From Rhodospirillaceae bacterium (GTDB taxonomy: Bacteria > Pseudomonadota > Alphaproteobacteria > Thalassobaculales > Thalassobaculaceae): 52,390 nt of DNA. Below are positions 34,580 to 43,892 of this stretch, piece by piece. How positions within the stretch are numbered: position 1 is the stretch's first letter; every line of letters starts with the position of its first letter. Both the position numbers and the translations under genes were made by a program. The notes beneath the pieces were generated by a model. It saw nothing but the letters and a program-made list of their open reading frames with translations, was not told the DNA's origin and searched no databases. Where the stretch lies: positions 1 to 52,390 of the forward strand of contig JABIRP010000106.1 in assembly GCA_018699735.1 (NCBI GenBank), read 5' to 3'.

Positions 34580-37163
34580 TGACGATCTTGTTTGGCACCA
34601 CGATGACCCGGCGAGGTTCTCGGCCCTCCAGGATTTTTTGTACGGTGTCGAGTGCCAAAGCCTCTGGTCGGACGATATCCTCGCTGGCATCCCGGGCGAC
34701 ATCGATGGTTCCTCGGAGCTTGCCGTTGACCTGTACCGCCACAGTGACCCGGTCATCGACTAGCATCGCCGGATCTGCGACCGGCCAAGGCTGTTCCGTC
34801 AGCATTTCTCGATGCCCAAGGCGATGCCAAAGCTCCTCGGCCAAATGCGGTGTCATCGGTTCGATCAAACGCACTAGTGTCTCAAAACCAAATCGCAGGA
34901 CCCAGGCGTCACCATCACCGTCACCCGCACTGTCTTCTCCGGGGTCGGCCGATTTGCTGCCCTCCAGCTCCCCGAGAGCGTTGGTCAGCTCGCGAATTTG
35001 AGCAACCGCACTGTTGAAGCGAAACCGATCGATACTGTCAGTGACGGAGAATATGGCTTTGTGTATAGCCTTTAGCGCGGTCTCGGCCGCAGGCGTCAGA
35101 CTGCTGGGTCGGTCGCCAAGTTCACTCGGCAGCGAGATGTTCGGCTCGGTGATCATACGCCACAGGCGGTTGATATATCGCCAAGCGCCCTCGACACCGG
35201 CCTCAGTCCATTCCAAGTCACGCTCGGGCGGCGAGTCGGATAGCATGAAGAGGCGGGCCGTATCCGCGCCGTAGTTATCGATGATGTTTTCCGGATCGAC
35301 GACGTTGCGCTTCGACTTGCTCATTTTCTCTATTCGACCGGTGGTAACCGGGCGGCCTTTGCCGTCGGTCCAACTGCCATCCGATCCGCGCACGAGATCA
35401 CTCGGGTAAACCCAATTTCCGTCCATATCCCGGTAGGTTTCATGACAGACCATACCCTGGGTCATAAGGCCCGCGAACGGCTCGTCTACATCAAGATACC
35501 CACATTTCTTGAGCGCACGCGTGAAGAACCGAGAATAAAGTAGGTGGAGCACCGCATGCTCGATACCGCCGATATATTGATCTACCGGCATCCAATATTT
35601 TGCTGCCTCAGGCGAAAATGCTTGCTCGCTATGGGCATCGGCAAACCGTGCGAAATACCAAGACGACTCAAAAAAGGTGTCGAAGGTGTCGGTTTCCCGG
35701 CGCGCGGGTTTGCCGCAAGATGGGCAGTCCGTGTGTTTCCAAGTCGGATGCCGGTCCAGCGGATTGCCGGGCGTGTCAAAGTCGACGTCCAGCGGTAGTT
35801 CTACTGGAAGGTCTGCCTCTGCTACCGGTACGATGCCGCAGGCTTCGCAGTGAACGAATGGAACCGGACATCCCCAGTACCGTTGGCGTGACACGCCCCA
35901 ATCGCGCAGCCGAAAGCTGGTGGTGCGCTCGCCGTGGTTCCCCTCGACCAGGCGCGCGGCCATTTCGGCCTTGGCATCATCAACGGCCATTCCATCAAGG
36001 AATTCGGAGTTAAAGATCCGGCCATCGCCGATATACGCTTCGTTCCCGACTTCGAAAGTCGCGGCGTCGGCGTCCGACGGTAAAACGACCGGTAAAACTT
36101 GGAGCCCGTATTTGCGGGCGAAATCCAGATCTCGCTGATCGTGCGCGGGACAGCCGAAAATGGCGCCAGTGCCATATTCCATCAGTACAAAATTGGCGAC
36201 ATAAATCGGAAGTTTGAGATCCGGGATAAAGGGGTGCTGAGCGGTTAGGCCGGTATCAAACCCCTCTTTCTCAGCGGTTTCGATCGCAGCTTCGCTGGTG
36301 CTCAAGCGATTGCACTTGGCTACGAACTCGGCAAGTTCGGGGTTTTTGGCAGCTATTTCGCTGGCCAGAGGATGGTTGGCAGCAATTGCGCAAAATGAAG
36401 CACCGAATAGCGTGTCATGCCGGGTGGTGAACACTTCCAACCGATCATCACGTCCGTTGATGTCGAAGAACACACGCGCGCCCTCGGATTTGCCAATCCA
36501 ATTGCGCTGCATGAGCCGAACACGGTCGGGCCAACGCTCCAATCCGTCGAGTGCGGTGAGAAGCTCGTCGGCGTATTCGGTTATTTTCAGAAACCACTGA
36601 GACAGCAGTCGCTTTTCGACCGGTGCCCCGGACCGCCAGCCACGCCCATCAATGACTTGTTCGTTCGCCAGAACCGTGTTTTCCACTGGATCCCAATTGA
36701 CCCAGCTTTCGCGACGATAGGCTAGGTCATGTTTGTGAAAGTCCAGGAACATCTTTTGTTCGTGACGATAATAGTCCGGATCGCAGGTTGCGAGCTCTCG
36801 GCGCCAATCATAGGACAGGCCCATGCGTTTGAGCTGCTCGCGCATCGCATCGATATTTTCGCGCGTCCATTTCGCTGGATGCACGCCACGCTCGATTGCG
36901 GCGTTCTCGGCCGGCAATCCAAATGCGTCCCAGCCCATGGGATGTAACACGTTAAACCCCTGAGCTTTCTTGAAGCGCGCGACCAGATCTCCCAGAGCAT
37001 AGTTGCGGACGTGGCCCATATGAATGCGTCCCGAGGGATAGGGAAACATCTCGAGCACATAATATTTCGGCCGGTTCGGGTCCTCGTCGACCTCAAAGCT
37101 GGCAGCCTCGGCCCAACGTTTTTGCCAGTTCGTCTCGGTTTCTCGGAAATTGTAGCGAGCCAT
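34566..37163 (-). CDS. leuS: Leucyl-tRNA synthetase LeuS
   Basis: LeuS charges tRNA-Leu. The 865-residue class I synthetase has the HIGH-type motif [15 protein letters not shown] (41-55), the editing (CP1) domain, the zinc-type [27 protein letters not shown] block, and [15 protein letters not shown]. The C-terminal anticodon-binding part and [14 protein letters not shown] are also standard. It is the first visible gene of leuS-lptE-holA. The DUF3576 gene lies 80 bp upstream on the same strand. Confidence 0.98.
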   Translation of the reverse strand: MARYNFRETETNWQKRWAEAASFEVDEDPNRPKYYVLEMFPYPSGRIHMGHVRNYALGDLVARFKKAQGFNVLHPMGWDAFGLPAENAAIERGVHPAKWTRENIDAMREQLKRMGLSYDWRRELATCDPDYYRHEQKMFLDFHKHDLAYRRESWVNWDPVENTVLANEQVIDGRGWRSGAPVEKRLLSQWFLKITEYADELLTALDGLERWPDRVRLMQRNWIGKSEGARVFFDINGRDDRLEVFTTRHDTLFGASFCAIAANHPLASEIAAKNPELAEFVAKCNRLSTSEAAIETAEKEGFDTGLTAQHPFIPDLKLPIYVANFVLMEYGTGAIFGCPAHDQRDLDFARKYGLQVLPVVLPSDADAATFEVGNEAYIGDGRIFNSEFLDGMAVDDAKAEMAARLVEGNHGERTTSFRLRDWGVSRQRYWGCPVPFVHCEACGIVPVAEADLPVELPLDVDFDTPGNPLDRHPTWKHTDCPSCGKPARRETDTFDTFFESSWYFARFADAHSEQAFSPEAAKYWMPVDQYIGGIEHAVLHLLYSRFFTRALKKCGYLDVDEPFAGLMTQGMVCHETYRDMDGNWVYPSDLVRGSDGSWTDGKGRPVTTGRIEKMSKSKRNVVDPENIIDNYGADTARLFMLSDSPPERDLEWTEAGVEGAWRYINRLWRMITEPNISLPSELGDRPSSLTPAAETALKAIHKAIFSVTDSIDRFRFNSAVAQIRELTNALGELEGSKSADPGEDSAGDGDGDAWVLRFGFETLVRLIEPMTPHLAEELWHRLGHREMLTEQPWPVADPAMLVDDRVTVAVQVNGKLRGTIDVARDASEDIVRPEALALDTVQKILEGREPRRVIVVPNKIVNVVA

Positions 37164-37243
37164 CGCGATCGATTTTCCCTGGGTTCACTGGTTTGGCGAT
37201 GTCGGGCATCTTCGGGCAATATGCGAAATCCCCACCGTGCAGC

Positions 37244-37831
37244 CTATTTGCTCTTGCCTTGGTTGGTTGTGATCCGAAGCTGTCTGGCACGCGTCAATAT
37301 CGCGTCTTCCAGCTGCCGGTCGAGCGCTTCGTTGGACGCGGCGTCCTTCCAAGTGCTGGCAGCGGTCCGCATTTGTTTAAACACAGTGGCGCGAACACCA
37401 TCCGAACGTAACGCACGATCAAGGATGAAAATATTGACCTTAAAGCGCTCGCCCCGAGATTCCGGTGGCTCATACCAATCTGTAATTATGACGCCTCCGA
37501 AGGGATCAGCAGAAGCAAGCGGCATGAAGGATACGGTGTCGAGTGACGCGCGCCAAAGAAAGGTATTGACCGCGATCCCACTTCCACCGCCGGTTTCCTG
37601 TTCGCCGTCACCGCTAGAGAACAAGGATCCACCGGAGGGCCCGAGAACGCTTTCCGTAGTCTTGTAGCTTGGTAGTCCGCCCGGCGTATTGGTATGCGGG
37701 TAATTATACTCGACATCCACATCCGACGCACAAGCGCCAAGACCGACGATCAAGGCGATCGCGCTCATCCGGGCCGCTGCACTCAATTTGGCAATCCGGC
37801 CCAACTCACCGTAAGAATTCCATTCACTCAT
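37244..37831 (-). CDS. DUF3576 outer-membrane lipoprotein
   Basis: This 195-residue protein is a predicted lipoprotein with the lipobox VGLGAC after a hydrophobic run. The DUF3576 domain (about 85-165) has GIAVNTFLWRASLDTVSFMPLASADPFGGVIITDWY and FKVNIFILDRALRSDGVRATVFKQ. ATG 37831 keeps the basic n-region; GTG 37843 and ATG 37768 are alternatives. Its role is unknown. Members sit beside leuS in many alphaproteobacteria, as here. Confidence 0.92.
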   Translation of the reverse strand: MSEWNSYGELGRIAKLSAAARMSAIALIVGLGACASDVDVEYNYPHTNTPGGLPSYKTTESVLGPSGGSLFSSGDGEQETGGGSGIAVNTFLWRASLDTVSFMPLASADPFGGVIITDWYEPPESRGERFKVNIFILDRALRSDGVRATVFKQMRTAASTWKDAASNEALDRQLEDAILTRARQLRITTNQGKSK

Positions 37832-37943
37832 AATGCGCGCCACGCAAGCGGTTAGTCCCTATCGTCTTGTAGCGCCTGTAGGAGCCGGAGACAATGCGTC
37901 GTCGAGAACTTGTCTAAAGCCCGCTCGGTATACCCATTCCAGA

Positions 37944-37967
37944 CAATGTGATATTTTCGTCACATTG
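37944..37967. promoter_or_regulatory. Dyad 1 upstream of porin 1
   Basis: CAATGTGA (37944-37951), 8 nt, then TCACATTG (37960-37967) are perfect inverted arms. The TGTGA and TCACA halves resemble CRP/FNR-type sites, but the spacer is 8 nt rather than the usual 6. Likely an operator, owner unknown. Confidence 0.6.
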
Positions 37968-37982
37968 AGACACATTTACATC

Positions 37983-37997
37983 GACCGACCGTCGGTC
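37983..37997. promoter_or_regulatory. Dyad 2 upstream of porin 1
   Basis: GACCGAC, one central C, then GTCGGTC form a 15-bp near-perfect palindrome. This resembles operators of TetR-type repressors. It ends 4 nt before the best -35 candidate of the porin gene. The half-site GACCGAC also occurs at about 40889-40895, before porin 2. Confidence 0.6.
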
Positions 37998-38001
37998 TCG
38001 G

Positions 38002-38030
38002 TTGACGCTCGCAGCTGTCCGTCATAGTCA
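38002..38030 (+). promoter_or_regulatory. Candidate sigma-70 promoter of porin 1
   Basis: TTGACG (38002-38007), 17 nt, then TAGTCA (38025-38030). The -35 is good, the -10 poor. It would give a leader of about 90 nt and puts dyad 2 directly against the -35. Confidence 0.35.
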
Positions 38031-38127
38031 TTGTCTGGACGCAACCACCCGTTCGGAACAAAAGCCTCAAGGTTTGACCCCGGACACCGCGTTTTTTTGC
38101 AATTATGACTCTCGGGAGAAGGGGAAT

Positions 38128-39222
38128 ATGAAAAAGGTTCTTCTCGGCACGACGGCAATCGTCGCTGCTGGCTTGATCGCTACTGCTCCGTCCGCCCAGG
38201 CCGCTGAAAAGCTTCAGGCCAAGGTTGGTGGGTATATGGAGCAATGGCTCGGTTACACATCTCAGGACGCCGTTAGCGGCAATGACTTTGACGGTCTCGA
38301 TCAAAAGTCCGATGGTGAAATCCACTTTAAGGGTTCAACCACGCTCGATAATGGCGTGTCCGTAGGCATCAACGTTCAGCTGGAAGCCAACACCGGCGGC
38401 GACATGATCGATGAATCCTACATGATCGTTAAGGGTTCCTTCGGCGAAATCAACATCGGTTCGGAGAACTCGGCGCAGTACAAGATGCACTATGCGCCTT
38501 CCGATTATGGCATCGGATTGAACTCTGGTGACCAGGTTGACTGGGTGAGCACCACTGGCGTCGGCGGTACCACTGGTACCTTCCGTGGTCCGTTTGGTTC
38601 GACCTACACCGAAGCCGGCCGCACGAACGATGCGAACCGTCTGACCTACTACACCCCGCGGATTGAGGGCTTCCAGCTCGGTCTGTCTTACGTGCCGAAC
38701 AACGGCGAAGACAGCAACAGCCTGGTCGACCACAATTCCGGTACCGTTGATGGTTACTCGGTTGGTGCGAACTACCAGCGTAAGTTCGGTAGCGTGAGCC
38801 TCGGCGTTTCCGGTGGTTACGGCACCATCGATAACGGCAGCTCCTCCGGTTCAGCTGACCCGAACGTGTATAACCTCGGCTTCAAGATGTCGGTTGGCGG
38901 CTTTAGCGGCGGTATTTCCTATGCTGCTGCCGAAGACGATGCCTCGGTTGGTGACATGAACGGTGTGAACATCGGTGTCGCTTATGCTTCCGGTCCGTGG
39001 GGCGTCAGCCTTGCGTACTTCGAAGGTGAGCGGAACGGTAACACGTCGGCTCTTGCCGCCACCGGTAAGACTGTTCACTTGTCGGCCAAGTACGCTCTCG
39101 GCCCGGGCGTGACCCTCGCGGGTACCCTCGGCCGTGCAGAGTTCGAGGACGATACTGCAGCCAGCTCGGGTTCCGATAACTCGGGTACCTATCTGGTTGC
39201 CGGTCTTAAGGTCAGCTTCTGA
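38128..39222 (+). CDS. Outer-membrane porin 1
   Basis: This 364-residue Gram-negative general porin has a signal peptide (MKKVLLGTTAIVAAGLIATAPSAQA, cut before AEK), alternating beta-strands, and the C-terminal Phe (GLKVSF) that targets it to the Bam complex. GGAGAAGGGG precedes ATG 38128; a longer frame back to 38002 has no signal sense. Codon use favours GGT, CGT, AAC, GAC and TAC, a mark of high expression, more so than porin 2. A strong terminator follows. It is a close paralogue of porin 2, sharing AEKLQAKVGGYMEQW. Confidence 0.95.
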   Translation: MKKVLLGTTAIVAAGLIATAPSAQAAEKLQAKVGGYMEQWLGYTSQDAVSGNDFDGLDQKSDGEIHFKGSTTLDNGVSVGINVQLEANTGGDMIDESYMIVKGSFGEINIGSENSAQYKMHYAPSDYGIGLNSGDQVDWVSTTGVGGTTGTFRGPFGSTYTEAGRTNDANRLTYYTPRIEGFQLGLSYVPNNGEDSNSLVDHNSGTVDGYSVGANYQRKFGSVSLGVSGGYGTIDNGSSSGSADPNVYNLGFKMSVGGFSGGISYAAAEDDASVGDMNGVNIGVAYASGPWGVSLAYFEGERNGNTSALAATGKTVHLSAKYALGPGVTLAGTLGRAEFEDDTAASSGSDNSGTYLVAGLKVSF

Positions 39223-39248
39223 TCTAATCGATCTGCAAGAACTACGGG

Positions 39249-39280
39249 AAGGGACTGGCTTCGGCCGGTCCCTTTTCTTT
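39249..39280 (+). terminator. Intrinsic terminator of porin 1
   Basis: AAGGGACTGGC (39249-39259), a TTCG tetraloop, then GCCGGTCCCTT (39264-39274) make an 11-bp stem with one G-T pair, followed by T-rich TTCTTTT. Confidence 0.92.
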
Positions 39281-39342
39281 TGTATAGAGAGAGAATCTAG
39301 TGAAGTTCGGTCGCGTGAGTCAGGTTTTGATGAAATCCGGTC

Positions 39343-40809
39343 TCAGTCGTTCTCTCGCTTGCCGAACAGCATCGTGACATTGATCCGCCGGTTCAAATAT
39401 CCGGGCTTGAAATGCAGCTGATCGGTCGCGTGCACTAAGTCACTGTCGAACATCACGATACGGTTCTGGCGATGTGGCAGCCGGAGGGGCGGCTTGCCAC
39501 GTTCCTCAACCAATCTGGACAAGGCAGCTTCATCTGTATTATAGCGCTCGAACCCCCATTCCAGTGGCGCCACAACATCCCAGACCAATAACCCACCGGT
39601 TTTCGGTTCGAGATTGGCTTCATCCGGTGTGATATAGAGGTTGAGATTTACCGCCGCGAAATCCGCATGGGCTGGAACCCCGCCAATGGTCTCGGCGTAT
39701 TTGAAGGCCCATACCTTGCGCAATGTGTGCTCTTTAAAGACGCGGGGAAATGTGCTTCTCAGATCTTCGGAGATTTGAAGGATTAGTGGGCAATCAAAGC
39801 CATCGTCCATCATGGCGCCCATGTAACCGTTGTCGTTGACGAACCGCCACCGGTGCCAAATTGTACTATCCGCTAGAAATCGGCGGAGGCCTTCAATCGC
39901 ATCTGGGACCAATACATCGTCAATGACGGCAAGGTTTGGTCGTGAGTCTAAATAGGTTTTTTCAATTTCACCCGCGTCCAGCCCCTGTTGTATTACGCCG
40001 CCAGAAATCCGCTCACCCGGGTCCAGGTAAAGAATTCTCTGAAATACACCTCCCAGCCGGTGCAGTTGATCGTTCGACAAAGGCACTTCGCGGGCCTCGG
40101 ATACCGCCGCGATTTCCGCGTGAACCGATCGGAATCCGTCGATAAGATCTTCATCATCTGGGCCAAGTTTGCCTTGCCTGCTCAAATGTTCCAGCTGCTC
40201 GATATCGTGTTTCAGCTTGGCGGCAGATATGCTGCGCAAGTCAGCGTTCGCGGGGTCGACGCCGCGCTGCCTGCGCCGCAGAAACCCTTCATGATAAATT
40301 GCGAAGGCCTCGTCTACTCGCCCGAGATCCAACAGCAAATTTCCAAGATTTCGATAGGTCGCCACCAAACCTGGATTAATTTTCATGGCGCTTCGATAGG
40401 CCTGCTCGGCGCTCTCCAGGCGATTGCAAGCGCGCAACGCCAAGCCTCGGTTGTACTGTAACTCGGCCATGTCTGGGCGCGCCTGAATCAGCTTGTCGAG
40501 GATCGGGATTGCGGATTCCGGGGCTGACCCCTGTGCCAGGGCTATGGCCTGACCGAAAAGCGCGTCACCATCGCGCGGATTGCTCTCCACGACGGTACGA
40601 TAGGCAGCGGCGGCGGCGTCGAAATCGCCCTTCTTGAAGTGCGCCTGCCCCAACAACAGACGAAGTTCGCGGGAATGTCTAAACGCGGCGATGCCTGTTT
40701 CGAGGGTCGATATGGTGGCCTCGATGTCTCCACTTTGAAACAGGGACAGCGCCGTTTTAACCGTGGCATCCAGGCTTGGTTTGCTCAAGCTTTGCTTGGT
40801 CTTTGACAT
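39343..40809 (-). CDS. TPR protein with a C-terminal 2-oxoglutarate/Fe(II) oxygenase-like domain
   Basis: This 488-residue protein has about five tetratricopeptide repeats (about 15-180) and a C-terminal cupin domain (about 290-488). It shows the full iron and cosubstrate pattern: His381 and Asp383 (PAHADFAAVNLN), distal His460 (DSDLVHATD) and Arg475 (RRINVT). This fits prolyl-hydroxylase-like 2OG oxygenases. The middle (about 185-285) is charged. ATG 40809 is chosen; GTG 40869 would add 20 residues and neither has a clear ribosome site. No signal peptide. It lies between two porin genes, opposite in direction, and diverges from porin 2. Confidence 0.85.
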   Translation of the reverse strand: MSKTKQSLSKPSLDATVKTALSLFQSGDIEATISTLETGIAAFRHSRELRLLLGQAHFKKGDFDAAAAAYRTVVESNPRDGDALFGQAIALAQGSAPESAIPILDKLIQARPDMAELQYNRGLALRACNRLESAEQAYRSAMKINPGLVATYRNLGNLLLDLGRVDEAFAIYHEGFLRRRQRGVDPANADLRSISAAKLKHDIEQLEHLSRQGKLGPDDEDLIDGFRSVHAEIAAVSEAREVPLSNDQLHRLGGVFQRILYLDPGERISGGVIQQGLDAGEIEKTYLDSRPNLAVIDDVLVPDAIEGLRRFLADSTIWHRWRFVNDNGYMGAMMDDGFDCPLILQISEDLRSTFPRVFKEHTLRKVWAFKYAETIGGVPAHADFAAVNLNLYITPDEANLEPKTGGLLVWDVVAPLEWGFERYNTDEAALSRLVEERGKPPLRLPHRQNRIVMFDSDLVHATDQLHFKPGYLNRRINVTMLFGKREND

Positions 40810-40973
40810 AGATTTAGCGCCCGAAAAAGAATACTTGGAACTATCGTCATCATAGTCCCGTAGCAGCACTTATTGCCGTGAAAAATCTGACCGACGGGCA
40901 CTTTACCGAAAATAGAGGCCAGCGTATCCTGCGCAACAGAGGTCGGCTTATTTTTGGCAAGGGGCAAATCGTT

Positions 40974-42065
40974 ATGAAGAGGAAATTGTTAGCGACGACG
41001 GCTCTGGTCGCATGCGGAATGCTCGTTGCAATTTCATCGGCGTCAGCAGCGGAAAAACTTCAAGCCAAAGTTGGCGGCTATATGGAGCAATGGTTCGGAT
41101 ACACGAGCCAGGACACCGTCGCCTCGCAAGATCTTGACGGTTTCGATCAGAAATCAGACGCAGAGGTCCACTTTTCCGGTTCGACGACGCTCGATAACGG
41201 CGTAAGCATCGGCATCAACGTGCAGCTCGAGGCGAATACCTCAGGTGATCAGATCGACGAGTCCTACCTGATTATCAAAGGATCGTTTGGCGAGATCAAC
41301 CTCGGGTCGGAAAACTCGGCGCTCTATAAGATGCACGTCGCACCACCAGACCTAGGAATTGGGCTCAACTCCGGCGATCAGTCCGACTGGGTCTCATTCG
41401 ACGGTGTCGGCGGGACGACTGGCCTGTTTCGCGGGCCGTTCGGGGGAACCTATGTCGAAGCTGGCCGGGTCAATGATGCCAATCGTCTGACATATTATTC
41501 TCCTATGATCGAGGGCGTCCAGTTCGGTGCGTCTTACATTCCAAATGGTACGGAAGATAGCAATGCCTTGGTTGACCGCAGTGCTAGCGGCAATTTGGTC
41601 GACGGCTATGCGCTGGCCTTGCGGTACAAACGCTCGTTCGGGCCGATGGCGCTGGCCGCATCGGGTGGCTACGGCACCATGGACAACGGCGGCAACGCGG
41701 CCGCCGACCCTAGCGCCTGGGCATTTGGTTTGACACTGGCAGGAGGCGGCTTCAGCGGTGGCATTTCCTATGCCGCAGCCGATGACGATACAAGCGTCGC
41801 CGATATGAGTGGAGTTATGGTTTCCGGCGCTTATCGGAGCGGGCCATGGGGGGTCAACCTTGCCTATTACGAAGGTCAGCGGGATGGCGGCGGAACAAGT
41901 CTGGGCGCGACCATGAAGACAGTCCATCTTTCCGGCGAATATGCGCTTGGTCCCGGGGTGACGCTTAAGGGTACTTTCGGGCGTACTGAGGTTGAGGATG
42001 ATTCTGCGTCTGGCACCGACAATTCCGGCACCTACATAGTCACCGGCCTCAAGGTCAGTTTCTGA
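40974..42065 (+). CDS. Outer-membrane porin 2 (paralogue of porin 1)
   Basis: This 363-residue porin has a signal peptide (MKRKLLATTALVACGMLVAISSASA, cut before AEK) and the terminal Phe in GLKVSF. It aligns with porin 1 along its whole length, with small changes such as LDGFDQKSDAEVHFSGS against FDGLDQKSDGEIHFKGS. Codon use is less biased, so expression may be lower. The pair likely arose by tandem duplication and is now separated by the TPR/oxygenase gene. Differential regulation of channel type is plausible. Confidence 0.94.
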   Translation: MKRKLLATTALVACGMLVAISSASAAEKLQAKVGGYMEQWFGYTSQDTVASQDLDGFDQKSDAEVHFSGSTTLDNGVSIGINVQLEANTSGDQIDESYLIIKGSFGEINLGSENSALYKMHVAPPDLGIGLNSGDQSDWVSFDGVGGTTGLFRGPFGGTYVEAGRVNDANRLTYYSPMIEGVQFGASYIPNGTEDSNALVDRSASGNLVDGYALALRYKRSFGPMALAASGGYGTMDNGGNAAADPSAWAFGLTLAGGGFSGGISYAAADDDTSVADMSGVMVSGAYRSGPWGVNLAYYEGQRDGGGTSLGATMKTVHLSGEYALGPGVTLKGTFGRTEVEDDSASGTDNSGTYIVTGLKVSF

Positions 42066-42169
42066 TTTCATCGATGCGGGATTGTAGGCTATTGGAGCAA
42101 GCTTTGCTTTGAGGCGGGGCATGTTAAAGCCGCCCGAATGCGTGATTTACCCTTGAGAGCGAGGCTGTC

Positions 42170-43018
42170 GTGGCGGGAATTCTCTGGTTGGCCTCGTATC
42201 CTAAGTCGGGAAACACCTGGCTTAGAATGTTCCTTGCGAACCTGCTCCAAAACCCGGACCGCCCTGTGGATATCAACGCGCTGGCTTCAGGCCAGTTTGG
42301 TGACATGGACCCAAGAGCCTATGAGGTTGCAGCCGGCCGGCCCATTGCAGGCATGAGCGATGTCGAGCTGCATCGCCTTCGCCCCGCAGTCCATCGCGCC
42401 ATGACGACTAACCGCAATGAGATGGCGATCGTGAAAACCCATAATGCGATGGCACAGAGAGAGGGAATTCCCTTCGTAACGCCCGAGGTTACTCAAGGAG
42501 CGATCTATGTCATTCGGAACCCGATGGACGTAACCGTATCCTTTTCTCACCATTACGGCTTATCCCTGGATGACACGATTGAGGCCTTGGCGTCGACTGC
42601 GCACCAAATCCGGACCAATGATCGCGGCGTGTTCCAATATCTCGGTACCTGGAGCGAACATGCGAAGAGCTGGGTTGAAGCAAACGGCCTAAATCTTCTG
42701 ACGCTGCGCTACGAGGATATGCATTCCAACCCAATGAAGACTTTTGGTCGGGCAGTTTCCTACCTTGGCTTGCCGCGAGACCCGGCCCGCCTCAAGCGGG
42801 CGATCAAATTCAGTTCGTTTTCCGAGGCAGCCAACCAGGAAAAGCAGAAGGGTTTCACTGAGCGGTCGCGTTCGGCCGATCGATTTTTCCGCAGCGGTCG
42901 AGCCGGCACCTGGCGCGGTCATTTGAGCGATGAACAGGTAGCCCGGATCCGGGCTACGCATGAGGAAATGATGATCGAGTTCGGCTATATCAAGCCAAAC
43001 GGACGTCTCGCAGTCTGA
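42170..43018 (+). CDS. Sulfotransferase 1
   Basis: This 282-residue protein is a PAPS-dependent cytosolic-type sulfotransferase. The 5'-phosphosulfate loop is YPKSGNTWLR (10-19), the catalytic base is likely His91 in VKTHNA, and the 3'-phosphate loop is RNPMDVTVS (116-124). The acceptor is unknown. The start is GTG 42170, with GAGG 5 nt upstream. It follows porin 2 and has a paralogue directly downstream. Confidence 0.93.
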   Translation: MAGILWLASYPKSGNTWLRMFLANLLQNPDRPVDINALASGQFGDMDPRAYEVAAGRPIAGMSDVELHRLRPAVHRAMTTNRNEMAIVKTHNAMAQREGIPFVTPEVTQGAIYVIRNPMDVTVSFSHHYGLSLDDTIEALASTAHQIRTNDRGVFQYLGTWSEHAKSWVEANGLNLLTLRYEDMHSNPMKTFGRAVSYLGLPRDPARLKRAIKFSSFSEAANQEKQKGFTERSRSADRFFRSGRAGTWRGHLSDEQVARIRATHEEMMIEFGYIKPNGRLAV

Positions 43019-43033
43019 AAGGACCAGACCGAA

Positions 43034-43882
43034 ATGGCAGGAATTGTGTGGCTCGCTTCTTATCCGAAATCCGGCAACACATGGCTGCGGGCGTTTCTTG
43101 CTAACCTATTCGCCGGTGGGCAAAAGCCGGTTGATATCAACGCACTTTCCGAATTTTGTGCGAACGAGGGTCGCCGAGATCTCTACGAACGCCTGTCTGC
43201 GAAACCCATCGATGATTTGTCGATTGAAGAGCTCTACAATCTGCGCCAAGAGGTGCACCGACTTATTGCTGAATCGTCACCCGACCATGCATTTGCGAAA
43301 ACCCATTGCTCGCTTTCGATCATAGGCGGGGTTGAGACCGTGACACCGGACGTGACGGCGGGCGCGATCTATGTGGTGCGAAACCCCTTGGATGTAGCGG
43401 TCTCGTTCCAAGGGCATTTCGCGGTTGATCTGGATGCCATCGTGGAGGCGCTTTGCTCGCCGAGCTATGATCTGCCGACAACAAACCAGCAGGTACACCA
43501 ACATCTGGGCGGCTGGAGTGATCATGTGACCGGTTGGCGGGACGCTCCAGGATTGGAACCGCTATTATTGCGCTACGAAGATGTTCTACGGGCACCGTTC
43601 ACGGAATTCACCAAAGTGACTAAGTACTTGAAATTGCCCCGTGACCCGGAGCGTGCGAAGCGGGCAATCCGGTTCAGTCGGTTTGACGAACTGGCCAAAC
43701 AGGAGGCCTCGGGTGGGTTTGATGAGCGTGCGCGTGTGGATCAAACATTCTTCCGGCGCGGACGCACTGGTCAGTGGCGCGAGGCCCTAAACGATACACA
43801 GGTGGCGCGGTTGATAGAGTGCCACGGGGAAGTAATGACCCAGCTCGGCTATCTGCGAAAAAACGGCGAACCTGTATTTTAG
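43034..43882 (+). CDS. Sulfotransferase 2 (tandem paralogue)
   Basis: Also 282 residues, with the same order of motifs: YPKSGNTWLR (10-19), KTHCS and RNPLDVAVSF. It is clearly homologous to sulfotransferase 1 over its whole length but well diverged, so the duplication is old and the two may use different acceptors. The gap to the first is 15 bp and to yggS about 10 bp, so all may be one transcript. Confidence 0.93.
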   Translation: MAGIVWLASYPKSGNTWLRAFLANLFAGGQKPVDINALSEFCANEGRRDLYERLSAKPIDDLSIEELYNLRQEVHRLIAESSPDHAFAKTHCSLSIIGGVETVTPDVTAGAIYVVRNPLDVAVSFQGHFAVDLDAIVEALCSPSYDLPTTNQQVHQHLGGWSDHVTGWRDAPGLEPLLLRYEDVLRAPFTEFTKVTKYLKLPRDPERAKRAIRFSRFDELAKQEASGGFDERARVDQTFFRRGRTGQWREALNDTQVARLIECHGEVMTQLGYLRKNGEPVF

Positions 43883-43892
43883 GAAAAAGCCC

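Noticed and set aside
34579-34756. Long N-terminal extension of LptE
   Set aside because: It lies within leuS on the same strand in another frame and precedes a normal lipoprotein signal that starts at 34579.
37944-37967. A regular CRP/FNR site
   Set aside because: The TGTGA/TCACA halves are there, but the spacer is 8 nt rather than 6, so I list it only as a dyad.
41394-42122. 242-codon minus-strand frame opposite porin 2
   Set aside because: Antisense to a clear porin, no start signals, no recognisable motif.
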